Source of the DNA: Deltaproteobacteria bacterium
GTDB taxonomy: Bacteria > Desulfobacterota > Desulfuromonadia > Geobacterales > DSM-12255
Reading direction: 5' to 3'
DNA: 7,221 nt
NCBI GenBank assembly: GCA_017861215.1
Contig: JAGFXN010000081.1
Location: 1 to 7,221, forward strand
Below are positions 4,913 through 7,221 of this stretch, piece by piece. Both the position numbers and the translations under genes were made by a program. The notes beneath the pieces were generated by a model, which did not search any database, was not told the origin of the DNA, and saw only the letters and a list, made by a program, of their open reading frames with translations. Each line of letters starts with the position of its first letter. Position 1 is the first letter of the stretch.

Positions 4913-5338
4913 ATGTCGACAGTGAAAGAGCAGATAGCCGCTATTCTCACCCCGTTGCAGCTCGCGGCGGTGGCCACCATCGCCGCGGGGGGCAAACCGT
5001 GGGTCCGCTATGTGATGACGACCGGCGGGGACGACCTGAGCGTCCGCTTTGCCACCTACGCCGGTTCCCGCAAGGTGGCGCAGATCGTCGCCAGCCCCGA
5101 GGTGCACGTGACGCTGGGGGTGACCGATCCGACCGTGATGAAGCCGTACCTGCAGATCCAGGGGCGGGCACGCTTCTCCACCGAGGCGGCGGAGCGCCAC
5201 GGCTTCTGGAGCGAGATGCTGGCCGATTATTTCAGCGGCCCCGATGACCCGAACTACGGGGTGGTGATCGTGACCCCCTACCGGATCGAACTGGCGCAGG
5301 CGGGTGTGCCGGTGCCGGAGGTCTGGACGGCGGGCTAG
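4913..5338 (+). CDS. Pyridoxamine 5'-phosphate oxidase-fold (PPOX) family protein
   Basis: The 141-residue protein resembles small flavin-binding split-barrel proteins related to pyridoxamine 5'-phosphate oxidase (the general-stress-protein 26 group). Visible features are a helix at 1-16, the strands LAAVATIAAGGKPWVRYVMTT (about 17-37) and LSVRFATYAGSRKVAQIVASPEVHVTLGV (about 41-69), and LQIQGRARFST (about 80-90). The TYAGSRKVAQI segment corresponds to the usual S-K-x-x-Q motif where the flavin phosphate normally binds. Such proteins bind FMN, F420 or haem; the substrate here cannot be told from sequence, and it is too short and divergent to be called PdxH. The ATG at 4913 has AGGAG at 4901-4905, seven bases upstream; an open frame continuing upstream to 4793 crosses the copy 5 hairpin and the promoter and is not coding. 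The gene has its own promoter with a dyad at 4869-4886. Confidence 0.8.
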   Translation: MSTVKEQIAAILTPLQLAAVATIAAGGKPWVRYVMTTGGDDLSVRFATYAGSRKVAQIVASPEVHVTLGVTDPTVMKPYLQIQGRARFSTEAAERHGFWSEMLADYFSGPDDPNYGVVIVTPYRIELAQAGVPVPEVWTAG

Positions 5339-5429
5339 CCGGGTGGCAGTTCAAAGCAACAGGTTATTTCGTGGACATCATACGTAACTCTGAATGTGGT
5401 CATTTTGGCTGCCCTTTACGCACCAGACG

Positions 5430-5459
5430 TTGACAAAAACAGTGCAGCCGTGCCATAAA
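5430..5459 (+). promoter_or_regulatory. Candidate promoter directly before a terminator
   Basis: A perfect TTGACA at 5430-5435 is followed after 18 bases by CATAAA at 5454-5459 (4 of 6). Transcription would start near 5466, only about ten bases before the terminator hairpin at 5476. It could therefore make a transcript of only about 45 bases, or an attenuated message for the GNAT gene. Confidence 0.35.
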
Positions 5460-5475
5460 TTAGCTCGCGTTAGGG

Positions 5476-5510
5476 AAAGCCGCTTCTGCCTGGTGAGCGG
5501 TTTTTATTTT
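5476..5510 (+). terminator. Intrinsic terminator between the PPOX and GNAT genes
   Basis: AAAGCCGCT at 5476-5484 pairs with AGCGGTTTT at 5496-5504, with one G-T pair, and is followed by TTTTTATTTTT from 5501. This is a classical factor-independent terminator. It lies 138 bases after the PPOX stop codon, so it may end that transcript or act as an attenuator for the downstream gene. Confidence 0.7.
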
Positions 5511-5626
5511 TAGCAGGGTGGCACCACAACGAAAATCCGGAGACGGTGTGTGGACAACAGAAAACGATTGCTGCTCGGCAACAGGACAACGGCCTCGGGA
5601 TTGAAGGTTGGCGCGGTGGTATTGTC

Positions 5627-6148
5627 ATGAAAATCCAGAAACTGGTTATCGAGCACCGCCCCAAAGCCTATGCGCTCCTGCAGCGCGCCTTTCCCTACAG
5701 TGACTACGAAGCCGTGCTGGTGAAGAACCTGCACGACAATGGCCGGCCGCTGCACGAATGGGTCTGTATCCATACGGGCAAGGTCATCGCCTACATCGCC
5801 TTTTCCAATGCCTATAACGGCAGCGACATCTGCGGCCTGCACCTGGCCCCCATGGCCGTGGCGCCTGATTTTCAGAAGCAGGGGGTGGGGTCGGAACTGC
5901 TCCGGTTTGCCCTGCGCCAGGAGGCGATCAAATGCCAGCCCCTGTTTGTCCTCGGTGAACCCGGCTATTACTCACGCTTCGGTTTTGAGCCGTGCCGTCT
6001 CCCCGTCTGTCCGTTCGACAAGAACAATGCCCATTTCCTCAGCATGCGCAACACCATCGAGACCTACTTCGTTGTGGGGTACGAGCCGGAGTTTACGCCT
6101 CTCCCGGCACCGCCCGCTCCACAGGGGAAGAAGCGCCGGGGGCGGTGA
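5627..6148 (+). CDS. GNAT-family N-acetyltransferase, YhbS-like
   Basis: The 173-residue protein is a GNAT-fold acetyltransferase, transferring acetyl from acetyl-CoA to an amine. The acetyl-CoA pyrophosphate loop is clear: LHLAPMAVAPDFQKQGVGSELL at 71-92, containing Q83-x-x-G86-x-G88. Near the N-terminus SDYEAVLVKNLH (25-36) and, later, VLGEPGYYSRFGFEP (108-122) are signatures of the YhbS-type group. The substrate is unknown. The C-terminus is a Pro-rich then basic tail (about 157-173), probably disordered. The ATG at 5627 was chosen because the family starts here; an in-frame GTG at 5546 would add 27 residues with no family match, although GGAG at 5539-5542 lies close to it and the site at 5627 has only a poor ribosome binding site. 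The start is therefore unsettled. It lies 91 bases before the decarboxylase gene and may be cotranscribed with it. Confidence 0.85.
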   Translation: MKIQKLVIEHRPKAYALLQRAFPYSDYEAVLVKNLHDNGRPLHEWVCIHTGKVIAYIAFSNAYNGSDICGLHLAPMAVAPDFQKQGVGSELLRFALRQEAIKCQPLFVLGEPGYYSRFGFEPCRLPVCPFDKNNAHFLSMRNTIETYFVVGYEPEFTPLPAPPAPQGKKRRGR

Positions 6149-6225
6149 GCAGCGGGAAAGGCGGAGCAACCGTAACCCGGAAACGAAGGCAACAGGGTTT
6201 CGTTCATGATGAAAATACTGCGCCG

Positions 6226-6242
6226 AAGGTGAGTCAATAATG
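6226..6242 (+). promoter_or_regulatory. Ribosome binding site of the decarboxylase gene
   Basis: AAGGTGAG at 6226-6233 is six bases before the ATG at 6240. It supports this start for the partial gene at the right edge. The rest of the 6149-6239 gap holds a possible 6-bp hairpin at 6182-6204 with no T-tract and no good promoter. Confidence 0.6.
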
Positions 6243-7221
6243 CCCAAAAATCGTGATGCAGCCCGCGCCAACCTGGAAAACCTGTACCGGATCTTCACCG
6301 TGCCGGAAGCGCCCGATTCAACCCTCGGCGCCATCGATCAGGCCATTGCCGCCGATGTCACCGGCTTTCTGCAGACGCATATCGTCGCCATCGAACGCAA
6401 CCTGGAAGAGATCGAGGCGAATTTCGCCTCTGCCGTCATCCCGGAAGAACCGACCTACGTCTCCGAATATACCGAATTCGTCAAGGAGAATCTGGTCGCC
6501 CAGTCGGTCCATACCGCCGCCCCCGGCTTTGTCGGCCACATGACTTCGGCGCTCCCCTACTTCATGCTCCCCCTGGCGCGCCTCATGACCGCCCTCAACC
6601 AGAACCTGGTCAAGGTGGAGACCTCCAAGGCGTTTACCCCCATGGAGCGGCAGGTCCTCGCCATGCTCCATCACCTGGTCTACCGCTGTGCCGACGACTT
6701 CTATCCCCCCTGGATCCACAACAGCCAGCATGCCCTGGGGGCCTTCTGCTCCGGCGGCACCATCGCCAACGTCACGGCGCTCTGGGTGGCGCGCAACCGC
6801 CTCTTCGCCCCTGACGGGGATTTTCGCGGCATTGCCCGGGAAGGGCTGGGCCGCAGCCTGCAGCATCGCGGCATTGACGGCATTGCCGTACTCGTCTCCG
6901 AGCGCGGCCACTACTCCTTCGGCAAGGCCGCCGACCTCCTCGGTTTCGGCCGGGACAACCTGATCAAGGTGCAGACCGATGCCCAGAACCGCATCGACCT
7001 GAAAGCGCTGCGACAAGAGTGCCGCCGCCTGCAGGAGCGGAACATTCTGCCGCTGGCGCTGGTCGGCATCGCCGGCACCACTGAAACCGGCAACGTCGAC
7101 CCGCTGGCGGCGCTGGCCGATGTCGCCCGGGAGCTCGGCTGCCATTTCCATGTCGACGCCGCCTGGGGCGGGCCGACCCTCTTTTCCGACCGGCACCGCC
7201 CCCTGCTCAGCGGCATCGAAC
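6240..7221 (+). CDS. panP: PLP-dependent decarboxylase, PanP/glutamate decarboxylase group (3' end cut off)
   Basis: The frame is open from 6240 to the window edge, giving 327 residues of a protein usually about 540-560 long. It belongs to the fold-type I, group II PLP decarboxylases. Visible signatures are GAFCSGGTIANVTAL at 167-181 (phosphate-binding loop), ERGHYSFGKAADLLG at 221-235 with His224 expected to stack on PLP, GIAGTTETGNVDPL at 276-289, and HVDAAWGG at 304-311 with Asp306 expected to bind the PLP ring nitrogen. The PLP-lysine lies beyond the edge. The N-terminal 100 residues and the HNSQHALGAF context resemble the PanP type, a PLP-dependent aspartate 1-decarboxylase that makes beta-alanine for pantothenate in bacteria such as Vibrio, in place of the pyruvoyl enzyme PanD. 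Glutamate or aromatic-acid decarboxylase activity remains possible; the assignment to aspartate is by family resemblance only. Confidence 0.75.
   Translation, partial: MPKNRDAARANLENLYRIFTVPEAPDSTLGAIDQAIAADVTGFLQTHIVAIERNLEEIEANFASAVIPEEPTYVSEYTEFVKENLVAQSVHTAAPGFVGHMTSALPYFMLPLARLMTALNQNLVKVETSKAFTPMERQVLAMLHHLVYRCADDFYPPWIHNSQHALGAFCSGGTIANVTALWVARNRLFAPDGDFRGIAREGLGRSLQHRGIDGIAVLVSERGHYSFGKAADLLGFGRDNLIKVQTDAQNRIDLKALRQECRRLQERNILPLALVGIAGTTETGNVDPLAALADVARELGCHFHVDAAWGGPTLFSDRHRPLLSGIE

Noticed and set aside
5511..5530. AGGGTGGCACCAC, resembling the T-box antiterminator core
   Set aside because: In T-box leaders this element precedes the terminator's 3' arm; here the terminator is upstream. 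No specifier stem or aminoacyl-tRNA-related gene is present.
5548..5604. Possible 18-codon leader peptide before the GNAT gene
   Set aside because: It starts with GTG near a GGAG, but there is no codon bias, run of regulatory codons or following attenuator structure to support it.
6206..6232. Eight-codon frame ending in the decarboxylase ribosome binding site
   Set aside because: It is too short to support, and has no ribosome binding site of its own.
6318..7196. Long minus-strand open frame of 292 codons
   Set aside because: It lies entirely opposite the decarboxylase gene, which has clear PLP-enzyme motifs. High GC in third positions makes long antisense frames common. Its translation has no recognisable motif and is low in complexity.

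Overview
The window is a GC-rich, single-strand stretch of bacterial chromosome with eight protein-coding genes, all on the + strand; the last runs off the right edge. Secretion signals, three lipoproteins and an OmpA-type peptidoglycan-binding protein show a Gram-negative (diderm) organism. GC-rich codon use, a DsrE-type secreted protein, OmpA lipoproteins with an Ig-like insert and monocistronic spacing suggest a Desulfuromonadia/Geobacter-like bacterium. That assignment is inference from general character and was not tested by a search.

Layout. 1-644: a promoter, a leader with a hairpin, and a secreted DsrE/DsrF-fold protein. 764-1399: a TRIC/UPF0126 membrane protein. 1400-1728: a gene-free spacer. 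1729-2817: a large lipoprotein with a coiled coil and two copies of an unrecognised beta-rich domain. 2995-3450: a small FxLYD-like lipoprotein. 3451-3752: a gene-free spacer. 3753-4694: an OmpA-family lipoprotein with an Ig-like domain. 4913-5338: a pyridoxamine-phosphate-oxidase-fold protein whose -10 box lies inside a perfect inverted repeat. 5339-5626: a spacer with a promoter-like sequence directly followed by an intrinsic terminator. 5627-6148: a YhbS-type GNAT acetyltransferase. 6240-7221: the N-terminal 327 residues of a PLP-dependent decarboxylase of the PanP/glutamate decarboxylase group.

The most striking structure is a palindrome, GGCGGCC-AAGC-GGCCGCC. It occurs five times in the first 4.85 kb, always in the same orientation and always downstream of a gene. 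Four copies share the same 18 bases, including the loop and a NotI-type octamer; the fifth has a changed loop. Three copies carry different flanking arms that still pair, so the RNA (or cruciform) structure appears to be maintained. It looks like a shared-sequence terminator or a dispersed palindromic element acting as one. It stops after the OmpA gene: the last three genes lack it.

Most genes appear to be separate transcription units, each with its own ribosome binding site, a candidate promoter and a downstream hairpin. The three lipoproteins (1729-4694) form an envelope-directed group. The acetyltransferase and the decarboxylase are 91 bases apart and could be cotranscribed. No rRNA, tRNA, CRISPR, insertion sequence or phage gene was seen.
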